Assembly: GCA_902767775.1 (NCBI GenBank)
Contig: CACXIP010000028.1
Span: forward strand, 1 to 43,605
Direction of reading: 5' to 3'
Length of the DNA stretch: 43,605 nucleotides
Source of the DNA: an uncultured Prevotellaceae bacterium
GTDB lineage: Bacteria > Bacteroidota > Bacteroidia > Bacteroidales > Bacteroidaceae
Position 1 is the first letter of the stretch; every line of letters starts with the position of its first letter. A program made the translations under genes and the position numbers. A model generated the notes under the pieces. That model saw only the letters and a list, made by a program, of their open reading frames with translations, had not been told where the DNA came from and made no database searches. Below are positions 1-9,200 of the stretch, piece after piece.

Positions 1-135
1 TTTTCCTAAGCGAAGCGTTTTTTTATTCTCTTCTAACACCTCGGATGGCAATCCCAACAACTCCATGCTGCCAGAGGCACAGAGAAATGAGGAATGAAGG
101 TACTTGTATCGAAAACAAAAGGGCTGTGCTACGTC

Positions 136-163
136 GTAGAGACGTGATACATCACGTCTCCCG
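136..163. repeat. Palindromic repeat, GTAGAGACGTGAT type
   Basis: The two arms GAGACGTGAT and ATCACGTCTC are perfectly complementary around a 2-nt centre (139-160). The same style of element (a GTAGAGACG arm and its complement) recurs at 199-218. In my recollection this kind of short palindrome is a common intergenic repeat in Bacteroidetes and cyanobacteria. No function is visible. Confidence 0.6.
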
Positions 164-198
164 CCAAGAATGCCATAAAAAAATCCTGTATATCATTT

Positions 199-218
199 AG
201 ACGCAATATATTGCGTCT
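199..218. repeat. Perfect 20-bp palindrome
   Basis: AGACGCAATATATTGCGTCT is its own reverse complement and is followed by CTAC, as in the companion element at 136-163. It has no poly-T tract and no gene ends next to it, so a dispersed repeat is more likely than a terminator. Confidence 0.65.
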
Positions 219-278
219 CTACAGACTGAGCACAGACATTCTTGTATCATGGTGAGAAACTACAATATGATAATTGTC

Positions 279-349
279 CAACACAGAGATACAAAGACAC
301 AGAGAAATATAAGAAATAAAAAACTCTGTATCTCTGTGCCTCTGTGTTG
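279..349. repeat. Long inverted repeat of the CACAGAG type
   Basis: A left arm at 279-304 (caacacagag...gacacagag) pairs imperfectly with a right arm at 324-349 (ctctgt...cctctgtgttg), separated by an A-rich loop of 19 nt. Such an element could form a strong hairpin upstream of the promoter at 410-440. I regard it as another dispersed intergenic repeat. Confidence 0.5.
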
Positions 350-409
350 AAAATAATGCGGTCGAAGATAGGATGCGGCTCGGCAATCCAAAAAAACTTT
401 GGTTTTTAT

Positions 410-440
410 TTTGGATTGCTCTCGCCTTTCACTATCTTTG
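410..440 (+). promoter_or_regulatory. Promoter for the 607-aa membrane protein gene
   Basis: TTTG at 410-413 and TATCTTTG at 433-440 are separated by exactly 19 nt. This matches the Bacteroidetes primary-sigma consensus TTTG-N19-TAnnTTTG. Transcription would begin a few bases downstream, giving a leader of roughly 30 nt before the start codon at 478. Confidence 0.75.
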
Positions 441-477
441 CAGAAGATTGGAGAATAGTATCTTTTAAAAGGCAAAA

Positions 478-2301
478 ATGGAACCGATTCGCATCAACAT
501 CAACAAGCAGCTCAACCAGGAAAGCCTGGTTCCCGTCATCGCATACCCCGCTGACTCGGCATACGACTTCAGGCTCCGCAACTGCAAGGCCGACATGGCG
601 AACATCAGCACCGACACGGCATACCGCATTAATATCTACCCCGACGGACAGAACATGCAGGTGTCGCTCATCAAAGGCATTCCCGATGGGTTCATCGAAT
701 ATGCCATCCTCGTGAACGTGTGCCAAAAGACCATTGACGGCAACATGCTCATCAATGCGCTCGACGACTTGAGGAAGGCTTATGCACCCATCGCCGGTTC
801 CGATGCCAAACCCAGTGAGAACAAGCAGTTTGTGGCTGCTATCAAAGACATACACAGACAACTGACAGCACAGACAGCACCTGGGGTCCCCACCCCACTA
901 CCCGTAGCCAAGGCGCATGACGAGAGCGCCCTCACCTATTACATGAACTACAAGACACGGGGAGAGGTGGCAACACTCATCCGCTTCCCCGACCAGGAGT
1001 TCTTCAAGCAGACAGCCCTCCTCTACCTTATCGGAGAAAATGTGCACCCCACCCGCCCGCAGGCATGCAAACATATTCACACCATGGTGCTGCGCACCTT
1101 CAAAATCCTCTCACCACAAGGACATGAGTACGGAGAGGTGAAGGAGGGAGGCACCACACGCATCAGCCTGAAAGGAAAAGAGGGCATGCTGCCCATGACC
1201 ACCGACGTGAACGGCGACGTCACACGCCCCAGCCCATACGGATATTACGACTCCTCGACCAACTCCATCCGCATCGACGAGCGCACCATCAAATTCTACT
1301 ACGAACTGAAATTCCTCGTCAAACACAACGGAAGGCAATACCGCAGCTGCATCATCCGCTACAACGGCGAGCAGGTGATGCCCGACTCCAACGGATGCTA
1401 CCTCATCAAAATCTATGAGGACAACGTCAACGACGCTGGATTCATCACCTTCACCGGCGACGGTTTCAAAGACGCCAAGATTCAGGTCACACCGGGCATC
1501 GTCAAGCAACAGGAGTATGTGTTCTACCCCGACCCGCAGCACGACGTCACCCATGTGACACTCGACTTCGGCGACGGGCGCCCCATCGAGGCCAACGTGG
1601 ACATAGGCACCAACGAACGGCTCTTCAACCAACTCAAAGAAGGCAAAGTGAAGGGCTATCAGGTGAAGAAGGAAGGCGGCGCCTACCGTATGTACATACC
1701 ACGCAAACTCACCAAGACATCCAAAAACATCCTCCGGCTGTTTAAGTTCCTCACCATGGTGGCGTTCACCCTCGCCGCCTATGCCCTGCTCACCTGGCTG
1801 GTCACCAGCCACTGGCCCTGGCCCGTGGAGCAATGGCACAACGTGGAGCAGAAGCAGAACAAAAAGACCATCGTAGATGAAGGGGGAAAGGTGACCACCG
1901 TAGACAAGGATGACTCCGACGACGTGGGCATCATCGTCGACGACCGCGACCAGGTGACATTGGAAGCCATCGACCGCGCCTACCTGCAGAACAACAACGT
2001 GTGGCGCATGGACTCCATCAAGAGCAACAAATACAACGCCGTGCTCAACACCATCTTCAACGGCCGCATCAGTGAAATCAAGATGAAGAACTACAACAAC
2101 AAGGTCATCACCAACGAGTGGTGGGACCAGATATGGCGCAACATCATCGTTCCCAACAACATCCACAACACGAGCGCACGAGAGGTGTTCCAACAGGTCA
2201 TCACCGACGACCGCAACAGCCTCGATGTGCAACTGCTCTACGAGAAACTGTCGGAAAAGTTGCTGCCCACCACCGACGTGGGAAACACGATGAAAAATTG
2301 A
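478..2301 (+). CDS. Single-pass membrane protein of unknown function (607 aa)
   Basis: I do not recognise this family. The first 410 residues are soluble-looking, with no signal peptide. They include a mixed alpha/beta N-terminal part (about 1-130), a Pro/Ala linker near 133-145, and a beta-rich part (about 200-410). One strongly hydrophobic helix at about 421-443 is followed by a Trp/Pro-rich stretch (HWPWPVEQW), a charged linker with many Asp residues (about 465-490) and a C-terminal domain to 607. A cytoplasmic N-terminus is likely but unproven. It has its own promoter, is followed 26 bp later by a small membrane-peptide gene, and converges on the phage-type cluster with only 15 bp between stop codons of the nearest pair. 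It could belong to that cluster or be a neighbouring host operon. Confidence 0.8.
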   Translation: MEPIRININKQLNQESLVPVIAYPADSAYDFRLRNCKADMANISTDTAYRINIYPDGQNMQVSLIKGIPDGFIEYAILVNVCQKTIDGNMLINALDDLRKAYAPIAGSDAKPSENKQFVAAIKDIHRQLTAQTAPGVPTPLPVAKAHDESALTYYMNYKTRGEVATLIRFPDQEFFKQTALLYLIGENVHPTRPQACKHIHTMVLRTFKILSPQGHEYGEVKEGGTTRISLKGKEGMLPMTTDVNGDVTRPSPYGYYDSSTNSIRIDERTIKFYYELKFLVKHNGRQYRSCIIRYNGEQVMPDSNGCYLIKIYEDNVNDAGFITFTGDGFKDAKIQVTPGIVKQQEYVFYPDPQHDVTHVTLDFGDGRPIEANVDIGTNERLFNQLKEGKVKGYQVKKEGGAYRMYIPRKLTKTSKNILRLFKFLTMVAFTLAAYALLTWLVTSHWPWPVEQWHNVEQKQNKKTIVDEGGKVTTVDKDDSDDVGIIVDDRDQVTLEAIDRAYLQNNNVWRMDSIKSNKYNAVLNTIFNGRISEIKMKNYNNKVITNEWWDQIWRNIIVPNNIHNTSAREVFQQVITDDRNSLDVQLLYEKLSEKLLPTTDVGNTMKN

Positions 2302-2327
2302 AAATTGAAGATTAAAATTATTATATT

Positions 2328-2549
2328 ATGTTGAATGCATTATTGGGATTGGCGGTTTTTGCCGCTGTAGCGCTCATCGGATGGGCGATTGCTGAACTGA
2401 AAGCCAAGGCTTGTGGATATGAGCAAAACGAGGAGGAGAAAAAAGTCGACGAGCAATTGGCTGAAGCCCTCCACAAAAACGGCTTTTCGGAGATGGGCAT
2501 CAGCGATGTCATCAAAAACATCAGCACCAAAGGGTTCAAGGCAGTATAA
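2328..2549 (+). CDS. Small membrane protein (73 aa)
   Basis: The product starts with a hydrophobic helix (about residues 3-22, LLGLAVFAAVALIGWAIAEL) followed by a charged, Glu/Lys-rich tail. The tail ends in a helix-like GFSEMGISDVIKNIS segment. It lies just downstream of the 607-aa membrane protein, in the same direction, after an AT-rich gap made of 'aaaattgaag' units, so the two are probably co-transcribed. The family is unknown. Its function may be tied to the larger membrane protein, but that is inference from position only. Confidence 0.6.
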   Translation: MLNALLGLAVFAAVALIGWAIAELKAKACGYEQNEEEKKVDEQLAEALHKNGFSEMGISDVIKNISTKGFKAV

Positions 2550-2564
2550 CCCAGCTGCGAGCAA

Positions 2565-3044
2565 TCATACTATTTCCATGCGCTTGCGCACCCTGAGGGG
2601 GCGGCGGAGGGTGGCGATATATTGTTCGATGGTGAGCAACACCTGTTCGGCAGCAGCACGGCAGGCGGGTTCACGCTCGGGCAATGCCATACTCATCCAC
2701 TCCGCGAGGATGTCTTTCGCCAGATAGGTAGCCATCGCCGTGTCGAGTGCCGTACATGGCGTCTCCGAGCAATATGTCAGGAGGGCACGGAAGGCATTCT
2801 CATCATATTGCGCCGACAACACAAAGCCATAGCTTCTCCGCAGGTGTGTGCGGAGAAACGTCAGCAGTTGGGCACAACTCTTCATCCATATCACAGTTAT
2901 CATCTCGTCATCCGCCTCCACGATAGGGACGGTGTCGCACAGTTCGTTGGCATCTGCCCGTTTTACTGCGGTGTATGCCGACTCCATTGCTGCTTGTCGC
3001 ACGACACGGAACCGGTCAATCTCTATGTAATGTCTGTTGCTCAT
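2565..3044 (-). CDS. Unknown protein of the phage-type lysis module (159 aa)
   Basis: I chose the start at 3044 (MSNRHYIEID) because the longer frame to 3194 would run entirely through the upstream holin-like gene. The start overlaps that gene's end by 29 nt (3016-3044), which indicates translational coupling. The sequence looks mostly helical, with several Trp/Cys-containing segments and a basic C-terminus (RRPLRVRKRM). It has no signal peptide or membrane helix. It is the last gene of the M15 peptidase/holin-like/unknown trio and so probably takes part in the same particle or lysis process. I cannot name a family. Confidence 0.65.
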   Translation of the reverse strand: MSNRHYIEIDRFRVVRQAAMESAYTAVKRADANELCDTVPIVEADDEMITVIWMKSCAQLLTFLRTHLRRSYGFVLSAQYDENAFRALLTYCSETPCTALDTAMATYLAKDILAEWMSMALPEREPACRAAAEQVLLTIEQYIATLRRPLRVRKRMEIV

Positions 3045-3285
3045 GTTTATTGATATAATCATTGATTTGTTCGTTGACCCGGCTCTCGTAGTCACCGAGT
3101 TTGGTTCTGAAATAGACACTGACGCCAAAGATGCCTCCAGCGTAGGTAAGAGCCTGAGCGACGTACCAGAGTACGCCCTCAGAGATATTGCCATCGTTGC
3201 AGAAAAACGACAGGAAAGCGAGCACGATGCCGCTCACCACCATGGCTATTGCCGTGGAATACTGTATCCAATCCTTTGTTTTCAT
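3016..3285 (-). CDS. Holin-like small membrane protein (89 aa)
   Basis: Two hydrophobic helices (about residues 11-29 and 38-58) are followed by a charged C-terminal tail (KLGDYESRVNEQINDYINK). That is the size and topology expected of a small holin. The start at 3285 (MKTKDWIQYS) is preferred, because any longer frame is just translated repeat DNA (DKSDKSDK). The gene sits directly after the M15 peptidase gene, with 35 bp of 8-bp repeats between them, and overlaps the next gene. A holin beside a peptidoglycan hydrolase is the classic lysis pair. The family assignment rests on topology and context, so an unrelated two-helix protein cannot be excluded. Confidence 0.65.
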   Translation of the reverse strand: MKTKDWIQYSTAIAMVVSGIVLAFLSFFCNDGNISEGVLWYVAQALTYAGGIFGVSVYFRTKLGDYESRVNEQINDYINKHEQQTLHRD

Positions 3286-3286
3286 T

Positions 3287-3323
3287 TGAGGTTTGAGGTT
3301 GGAGATTTGAGATTTGAGATTTA
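3287..3323. repeat. 8-bp tandem repeat, ATTTGAGA family
   Basis: About four and a half units of gaggtttg/gagatttg fill the gap between the M15 peptidase stop and the holin-like start. The same family occurs at 22382-22413 and 28011-28098. Confidence 0.7.
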
Positions 3324-3815
3324 GGTCAGACTTGTCGGACTTGTCAGACTTGTCAGACTTGTCAGACTTGTCGGACTCGTCGGACAATAAATAGTCTTTC
3401 CTCCTTGACGCCTGGCAGCGAGAAACTGATGGCGGCGGTTTTCCTCGCGGTAGGAAACATGAATCCAACTGCAGTCAAACTCATCGATGAGTTGGTCGTA
3501 AGGAAGGTCCAGCGCAACGATGAGGTCACGCAAACGCCTGTTGTCCTCCTGACTGTTGCTCACCGTGCGAATGTCGGCAGCCTGCCCAAGGGTGTGCTGC
3601 GACCGGTGCGCACCGCCCACGGCTGCGTTGAGCCGTGGACAGCGGAAGCCAGAAGTGACGATGATGGGGGCGCCCCATGCCTTGCGAAGGGGATCGAGGA
3701 TATGGTCGACAAGACGCACCAGGTTGTCTTGCTGCGTCGCATCGGGGATATTTCTGATGCCAAGCCGCCTCGCCGTGGCTGAGGCGCAAAGCTCATGGAG
3801 AGAAAAGTAGAACAT
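3321..3815 (-). CDS. M15-family peptidase, probable phage-type endolysin (164 aa)
   Basis: This protein matches the M15_3 D-Ala-D-Ala carboxypeptidase-like fold, zinc enzymes that cut peptidoglycan peptide bridges. The core motif SQHTLGQAAD (the SxHxxGxAxD zinc site, about residues 73-82) and the second metal site WIHVSY (about residue 118) are both present, as is an upstream SGFRCPRLNAAVGGAHR segment. There is no signal peptide, so export would need a holin, and a holin-like gene follows directly. The last 20 or so residues are only translated 9-bp repeat (PTSLTSLTSL) and the stop codon falls at the end of that repeat. The native C-terminus was therefore probably replaced or extended by repeat expansion, while the catalytic core is intact. 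Confidence 0.85.
   Translation of the reverse strand: MFYFSLHELCASATARRLGIRNIPDATQQDNLVRLVDHILDPLRKAWGAPIIVTSGFRCPRLNAAVGGAHRSQHTLGQAADIRTVSNSQEDNRRLRDLIVALDLPYDQLIDEFDCSWIHVSYREENRRHQFLAARRQGGKTIYCPTSPTSLTSLTSLTSPTSLT
3325..3384. repeat. 9-bp tandem repeat, GTCGGACTT family
   Basis: About six and a half units of gtcrgactt lie inside the 3' end of the M15 peptidase gene. Read on the minus strand they encode its Thr-Ser-Leu/Pro tail. The same unit appears at 23924-23979 (inside the copper ATPase) and 28887-28977 (intergenic). Confidence 0.85.
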
Positions 3816-4136
3816 GTAAGATTAAAGATTAAAGATTAAAAATTAAAAATTGAAAAATCAAGTTTCGCATACGCTCAACTTTCAAGTAGTTAAGTAGTTA
3901 AAGAGGTTATCGCTTCGCCCTGTCGCAAGCGATGGGATTCACCTTGCTGTTGTGGAATGGCCAGCCATTTCTTCTCCAATTCCTTTTAATTCTTATCATA
4001 ATGAAATAATTCTCTAATTACTGCGTTCCTCGTGGGTCTTCGACAACCAAAGGTCGACGTGCGAAGCGGAAGTCAAATCTCTCAAATTCGTGAAAAATAA
4101 AAAAACGCATTTGAATGGGGTGAGAAACTTCTGTCC
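3816..4136. other. Intergenic gap within the phage-type cluster, with 8-bp repeats
   Basis: This 320-bp gap separates the tail-fibre gene from the M15 peptidase gene. Positions 3818-3858 hold about five units of the ATTAAAGA/ATTAAAAA repeat. A short hairpin (atcgctt 3909-3915 with aagcgat 3927-3933) lies further on but lacks a T-tract. A sequence close to a minus-strand TAnnTTTG box (caaaggtc, about 4049) could start transcription of the lysis genes, but it is one base off consensus. No gene is seen. Confidence 0.5.
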
Positions 4137-6260
4137 TTAATCCAACACAAGATTGTTGGCTACAAATTTGTAGAGCAGTTTGCCCAACCGTGCGTGCCCT
4201 GCATCGTTGGGATGGAGGCAGTCATAGAAATAAGACGACTGTCCTGTGCCCGTCTTCTTAGTCGGGTCTGCGTTGAACACCGCTCCCGTGTCGAACACAG
4301 GGATGGAGTAGAAACGACCTATCGCTTTCAGCGCATCGACATAGTCCGACATATAGTCGCCGTTGGCATTGCACTCTGCGCTGGTGGGGTTGCCGTTGCC
4401 AGCCGACGAGCGGCCCCTGTTGAGCGGTGTCATGATGAGTATGGGCTTCTCGCCGATGATTCCCCTTATGGCAAGTATCAGCTCATGCACTGCACCAGAG
4501 AAGGCGTCGGTGTCCTCGGGAGCGACACGTTTCTTCGCACCAGTCCTCCCACTTGCCGTGATGGCCACCTCCCTGAAATGCTCACCGATAGCCTTGCTGT
4601 CGTAAGAGAAATCGTTTGTGCCTGCGAAGACGACTACCATATCGGCTGTTGAGAGATTTTCTGTAGTCACCTTGTCTATCAGCCGTGGATGGCTGCTGTT
4701 GCCTCCGGATGGGTTGCTCACATACACGGCTGAATTCTCACCCAAGTTGATATCGGTGCTGCCGGTCAGTTGGGCGAACACGGCATGGTAGTTCTTCCCT
4801 GCCGTCACGCCATATGTGCCTTTCGTGATGGAGTCGCCGATGAAGGCGACCGTCTTGCCTGCCAGTCCGGTGTCATATATCCCCAGTGTCATGTTGATTT
4901 CATCCAGACGGTCATAGATGTCCTGCTTGGACGTGCCATAGCGGGTCAGGAGGAACGCGCCGTCATAGGCATATTCCCCATTGTCACCAGGTTTTGCCGA
5001 CATCCTCACATATCTTGCATCAGACGGTACGTCTACTATTGAAGGGGTTCCTGCGGCAGACACTGCCGATATGAATGCCTTGTCGGAATCGTAGAAAGCC
5101 ATGTGCATCACCACGGAAGACGAACTTGTCGTGGTGTAGCCGTTGCACGACAATTTAACCTCGCCTTTCAGTTCAACATACGGGCTGCATCTCCATGAGC
5201 CTGAGGATGCCGACTCCTCGCCCGTACTTGTGATGTAGCACTTCTTGGCTATCACGCCGTGGCTGGTCACAACAGGACTGATGGCAGACTGCTCCAGGGC
5301 GTCCAACTGCCCTTCCTTGGGAAGCCTGTCGTAGATATCCTGCTTGGACGTGCCGCTGAGTGTCACCACGGCACGGCTGTTGCCCGACGGAAGGGTCAGG
5401 CGCACAAAAGCCGCATCCGACGGTATTGCCACCTCGGTCTTCCGCTTGCTGCCGTCAATGGCGGAGAGGAATGTCTTGGTGGAGTCGTAGAAGGCGAACG
5501 ATGCTACGGTGGATGATGCGGAACTGGTGGAGTAGACATTTTCGCAGCCCACACTGACCGCCCCCCTGAGTGCAATCAACCCAGTGGCTGCATAGTTGTC
5601 GCCAGTACCTTCCATGCCGTCTGCCACTTTGATGTATTTCCTCGTCACGGTCGCATATCTTTCCGTGATGGGTTCATAGAGCTTGCTCTCGATGGCGGAG
5701 ACCTGACCTGCCTTGGGAAGGAGGTCGAAGATGACCTGCTTGGCGATGCCGTAGTGCTGCACCGTAAATGAGGTAGCCGTCTTTCGCGCCGTCATGCGGA
5801 AGTATGCGGCATTGGCTGGGACATCAGCAGAGCTGCCTATCACTCCTGAACCGGAGAGGAATGTCTTGGTGGAGTCATAAAAAGCGAACGACGCTATGCT
5901 GCTGTTTACCTCACCTGAATACACGTTGGCGCAACTCACCTTCACCTCACCGCCGATAAGGGCGACATAGCCCGACACCACATAGTTGTCGCCAGAGGCT
6001 GGCGTTCCGTCGGCTTTCTTGAGGTATTTCTTCTCGGTGGCAATGCCATACACTTTGGTCACCGGCTCCTGGATGGCATCCGTCACCGCCTTCTGGCTGA
6101 TGGCTTTCGTATTGCTGGTTCCCAAGGCGGTGGCCACCTCAAACAATGGTGTGTTGGGGTCATCGGGATCGTACACCGCGGTCTCACCGGGGTCGCCCTT
6201 CTCACCTTTCGGCAGGATATACTCTTTCCCGTTCTTGATGAAATTCTTGATGATTGGCAT
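4137..6260 (-). CDS. Phage-type tail fibre with C-terminal SGNH hydrolase (707 aa)
   Basis: The N-terminus carries a short collagen-like stretch (PKGEKGDPGE, residues 17-26), typical of tail-fibre attachment regions. Three related modules follow at about 70-185, 200-312 and 335-452. Each starts with an IAxKKYI-like strand, contains SFAFYDSTKTFLS or a close variant, and in modules 2 and 3 ends in GTSKQDIYDRL. The C-terminus (about 466-707) is an SGNH/GDSL esterase with GDSIT (Ser477), GTND (547-550) and DCLHP (Asp680, His683), the full catalytic set. Such enzymes on tail fibres usually deacetylate surface polysaccharide. The gene lies 33 bp after the beta-helix tail gene in the same direction. 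Recognition of host glycans is the likely role. Confidence 0.85.
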   Translation of the reverse strand: MPIIKNFIKNGKEYILPKGEKGDPGETAVYDPDDPNTPLFEVATALGTSNTKAISQKAVTDAIQEPVTKVYGIATEKKYLKKADGTPASGDNYVVSGYVALIGGEVKVSCANVYSGEVNSSIASFAFYDSTKTFLSGSGVIGSSADVPANAAYFRMTARKTATSFTVQHYGIAKQVIFDLLPKAGQVSAIESKLYEPITERYATVTRKYIKVADGMEGTGDNYAATGLIALRGAVSVGCENVYSTSSASSTVASFAFYDSTKTFLSAIDGSKRKTEVAIPSDAAFVRLTLPSGNSRAVVTLSGTSKQDIYDRLPKEGQLDALEQSAISPVVTSHGVIAKKCYITSTGEESASSGSWRCSPYVELKGEVKLSCNGYTTTSSSSVVMHMAFYDSDKAFISAVSAAGTPSIVDVPSDARYVRMSAKPGDNGEYAYDGAFLLTRYGTSKQDIYDRLDEINMTLGIYDTGLAGKTVAFIGDSITKGTYGVTAGKNYHAVFAQLTGSTDINLGENSAVYVSNPSGGNSSHPRLIDKVTTENLSTADMVVVFAGTNDFSYDSKAIGEHFREVAITASGRTGAKKRVAPEDTDAFSGAVHELILAIRGIIGEKPILIMTPLNRGRSSAGNGNPTSAECNANGDYMSDYVDALKAIGRFYSIPVFDTGAVFNADPTKKTGTGQSSYFYDCLHPNDAGHARLGKLLYKFVANNLVLD

Positions 6261-6293
6261 AAATTTTATACTATTTATTTAAATTTCAAGCAG

Positions 6294-9200
6294 TTAACTT
6301 CTTTCAACTGTCTCGGTTTCAAACAAAGCAAGGGTGTCGTAGTATTCGACCTTGCCTGTGACAAGGTTGTCGTTGTAGTTTCTTGTAATCTTGTAGCCTG
6401 CGATGCCCACCAACAGAGGTGACTCTGCGTTGCCCAGCGAGTCGTTGCCCTTGAAGGTGGCATTGCCTGCTGATGGCCAGATGTCGGGAACCCTGCTCAC
6501 ACTGCTTTGACCTGTGCGGAACAGCAATACATGCACGTTCTCCTCTGAACTGCCAGTGACATCAAACTCATTGTTCTCGACATACACCTCAGGACTGCCA
6601 TAGGTCTCGTCGAGCATGACGGAGAAGAGGTAGCACCATGTGGATTCTGCCCCAGTTGATGCCTTGTGTCCCCATTCCTCGGATGCAATCCTTGCTGCCT
6701 CAAAGGTGTTGCCCTTGATGCTTATCTTGGTGACCGGGCAGTAGTCGCTGCCGTATCCCTCGATGTTGCCTCCTGATGTGAAGGTATTGTCCTCAACGAT
6801 GTATTCTGCAAGAGGAAGCGTACCGCTGTCCATGTAGTTGATGACGATGGTCAGCACATCATCAAGCACGATGTTCTCCTCAAAGTCCACCTCCACCTCG
6901 TTGCCGTCGTTGTTGGCAAGATGGGCTGTCCACCATGCCGAAATCTCAGTCTTGTCGAGCGTGTAGGAGTTGCCCTTCCAGTATCTCACCCTGCGGCGGT
7001 TGTTGTCTGCGGTGAGTTCCTCAAGCTCAAGGTCTCTCTTCATCGGCTCTTCCGACAGGCCGTTGCCCTTTGCCTTCATGATGCCTGAGATGCTCTGCAC
7101 CGTGTCGATTGACACCACATTTCTGACGGTGTTGTTGCAGTAGTACAACTGCTGTCCGTTGAAGTAGGCATCATAGCACTCGCTGCGGTACACGCTGTCT
7201 CCCACACGATGGGGAACGGAGACAAGGTCGCTGATTTCGTTGTGCAGCATGTAGAGTGCGCTGTTCTCGATGCACACGGCCTCATAGGGCGAGTTGCTGC
7301 CCTTCCTAAGCACACCTTGGTAGCCTTGGAAGGTGCATCCGGCGATGTATATCGGGCATGTCATGTAGGCCATCACGTTCTCCCACCTCAGGTCGTTGGC
7401 GGTGGCAAGATGGATGCCGATGTTCCTCATGTTGGTGAACTCGCACCCCACAATCCTGAACGTGTCGGACACCCTCATGCATCCGCTGTTGCACACGACG
7501 AGCGAGCCGTTTGCCGTGCAGTCGGCCATATAGAAATGCTTCAGGCTGTTCTCATCAGGAAGCACCCAGTCCTCGCCCCTTGGGTCGATGTCATCGAATG
7601 CAAGCATGATGCTGCGGTAGACGGATGTGGTGTCGTAGAAATCGCATCCTATCACCTGTACCTGCAAGACACCGTGTGCGCAGTCGATGACGTAGTTGAA
7701 GAAATTGTTTGTTGCGCCTCTTGAGGTCTCAGTCCTCACATAGAGAAGGTTCAGCGAATTCTGCGTATAGAACAGGTTGCCCTTGGTGTTGAGTATCTTG
7801 AAACCGCCAACGGCCTCTCCCTCATGCACACCTGTTCCCTCACCATCGATGGTGAAGTTCCTCGGTATGATGATGCTCTTCGTGCCGTCGTTGTAGTCGG
7901 ACACCCTTGAGATGGCTGCATTCGCACCGGGGTTGCCCACCTTTACCGGGTAGACCTTGTCGAGCTTGATGCCCACGCATTTCTGGTCTTCAAGTGCTGC
8001 CCTTATCTGCGCTGCGTTGGCCTCAGCGTTGGCATCGCCCTCCAGCAGCCCAACCTCTGCCGCAGTCCACATGCGCTCATTTATGGATGCATCCGCTTCA
8101 AGCAAATCTACGGTGTAGGCATCCCTCACATCCTGTTCGGTGATGTCCTCAGGATTGCCCTCGATGGTGAACGCACCAATGTTGCCATTTGCACGGTCAA
8201 ATCGTGGAACGATGATTTCAGGCTCACCTTCCCCACCAGGCTCGGCTGGGTCAAAGTCAGCCGGAACGGGAACCTCCTGCATCACATCATTCTTCCACAC
8301 ATATAGTTTTACCCCATTGCGGTCTACATAGAGTGTCTCCTCCGACAATTCGGTCTCGTTCCATTCCATTCTCGGCGGTGTTCCGCTAAGGCTTCCCTCA
8401 TAGAGAGTGCCTGAAGATGGGTTGAACCAATACACTCCGTGCGGCATAGCACCAGCAATTGCGGATGCTCCTGGGGATGTAAGCACAGGTGTCTCGCTCT
8501 GCATGAACGACAGAACCACGACCTTGTGACCGGCATCTGCGGCCTCCTCTGCGGCAGTGGCTATCTCTTCACGGAGTTGGTTTCCAAGACTTGCTGTGAT
8601 GTCTGCCATCTCGCTCCTTAGGGTGGCAGCCAGATTCGTAGTCACCTCTGTCATTTCTCTCCTAATATCTTCTGCCAAGGAGGCAAAGGAAGAAAAAATC
8701 ACATAGGATGTCCATTGCCCCTCGGGCAAACCGTCACCGTTGGGGTCGGCATCATGGGTCCACATCAGCACAGAGAGTTCCCTGACTTGCATATGTCCGA
8801 AATAGATGTACTCACCAGGTTGTGATGCAAGATAGAAGATGTTGTGGTCGGTGGGACGCAACGGTTGTGTGGTGGGGGTGGCGACACCGCAGAATACATA
8901 CCCATGCTCAGCGATGCTGTCCACGATGTTGCGTGCGTTGTTGTAGGCCTCCAGATTGAAGGTGGGCATAAAACCGGCGGGCGTTGGGGCCAGTTGCCAC
9001 GCCCCATCGGCAGGGCATTGCCACAGTTGCAGTTGGTCGGCATCAGCCACAAGAGCCCAGTCGCCGCACCTCGGCGATGGGATGGCGGCATGCAGTGCCT
9101 CGCTGCTGATGAAGAGTCCTTTGTCGTGTCCTTGCAGGTGGCGGCACAGCAATCTTCCTTCAATGTGCACATCGCCTTTGAAGAGCGCATGGTGTTGGAA

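Larger units (their letters stand above)
1..409. other. Gene-free left end with dispersed palindromes
   Basis: No convincing gene is seen. The stretch holds two palindromic repeats and one long inverted repeat, listed separately, plus a degenerate copy of the 'gaggcacagaga' motif near 73-86. Short open frames here are low-complexity and overlap the inverted repeats, so I do not call them. Confidence 0.6.

Noticed and set aside
1111-2232. Long antisense open frame (373 codons) inside the 607-aa gene
   Set aside because: It has a Val/His-rich composition typical of a mirror frame and no start context; the sense frame has a good promoter.
3325-3384. CRISPR-like array
   Set aside because: The units are 9 bp with no spacers, and no cas genes are present. 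The same holds for all other short tandem arrays in the window.
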